This document shows, one piece after another, positions 5,124 through 5,179 of a DNA stretch of 5,179 bases; the first letter of the stretch is position 1; each line of letters begins with the position of its first letter. Below the pieces are notes generated by a model. That model worked only from the letters and a program-made list of their open reading frames with translations, was not told the DNA's origin and ran no database searches. The translations under genes and the position numbers were made by a program. The stretch covers positions 1 through 5,179 of the forward strand of contig CALBYO010000031.1 of NCBI GenBank assembly GCA_937889705.1, given 5' to 3'. Source of the DNA: an uncultured Bacillota bacterium (GTDB taxonomy: Bacteria; Bacillota; Clostridia; Christensenellales; UBA1242).

Positions 5124-5179
5124 ATGGAAAAAAAAGTATTTTTAATTAATGAAAATAATATTAATAAAAGGCTAGACTC
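5124..5179 (+). CDS. N-terminus of a probable RluD-type pseudouridine synthase, cut by the right edge
   Basis: From the ATG at 5124 the frame is open to the edge, giving 18 codons that end in Asn-Lys-Arg-Leu-Asp. The pattern of a short beta strand (VFLINEN) followed by Lys-Arg-Leu-Asp matches the opening of the S4 RNA-binding domain in RluA/RluD-family enzymes, where (G)xRLDkfL is conserved. These modify uridines in large-subunit rRNA. The rluD homologue commonly follows lspA in Firmicutes (ylyB in Bacillus subtilis), which supports the call. No SD is visible in the A-rich stretch between the lspA stop and this ATG, so translation may depend on coupling to lspA. Only about 6 percent of such a protein would be present. 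Confidence 0.6.
   Translation, partial: MEKKVFLINENNINKRLD

Overview
The window looks like a piece of chromosome from a low-GC Gram-positive bacterium (Bacillota/Clostridia-like, possibly an uncultured gut lineage). The evidence is the AT-rich sequence, mostly purine-rich Shine-Dalgarno (SD) sites, sigma-A-type promoters, a Firmicutes-style L10 leader with an intrinsic attenuator, and sepF next to lspA. I cannot name a species. No mobile element, CRISPR array, tRNA or rRNA is visible.

Layout. The left two thirds (1-3215) is transcribed on the minus strand in four units, given here in the direction of transcription. (1) rplJ-rplL (L10 and L7/L12) starts from a near-consensus promoter at 3187-3215, passes through an L10 autoregulatory leader with an attenuator (3047-3180), and ends at a strong hairpin (2060-2090). 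(2) A histidine-phosphatase-family gene (1477-2016) has no clear SD. (3) A four-helix membrane protein with a C-terminal SHOCT domain (812-1441) has its own promoter at the end of the phosphatase gene and its own terminator (766-805). (4) An unrecognised protein with a faint CYTH-like signature (21-710) has its own promoter, and the first codons of a further gene are cut by the left edge (1-11).

The right third is a divergent plus-strand operon (3284 to the end). It has a 294-aa coiled-coil protein of unknown function, then sepF with a 1-base overlap, then lspA from a TTG start. The first 18 codons of what looks like an RluD-type pseudouridine synthase run off the right edge. The sepF...lspA-rluD order recalls the Firmicutes division/lipoprotein cluster, here without ylmG, ylmH, divIVA and ileS between sepF and lspA.

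How the parts work together. The rplJL unit makes the ribosomal stalk and probably senses free L10 through its leader. A terminator hairpin and a mutually exclusive antiterminator hairpin can both be drawn. The divergent operon combines FtsZ-ring membrane tethering (SepF) with lipoprotein signal-peptide cleavage (LspA). The unknown coiled-coil gene at its head is translationally coupled to sepF and is the best candidate here for an undescribed function. Three genes have predicted transcription starts almost exactly at their SD, giving leaders of about 10-12 nt, in contrast to the long rplJ leader.
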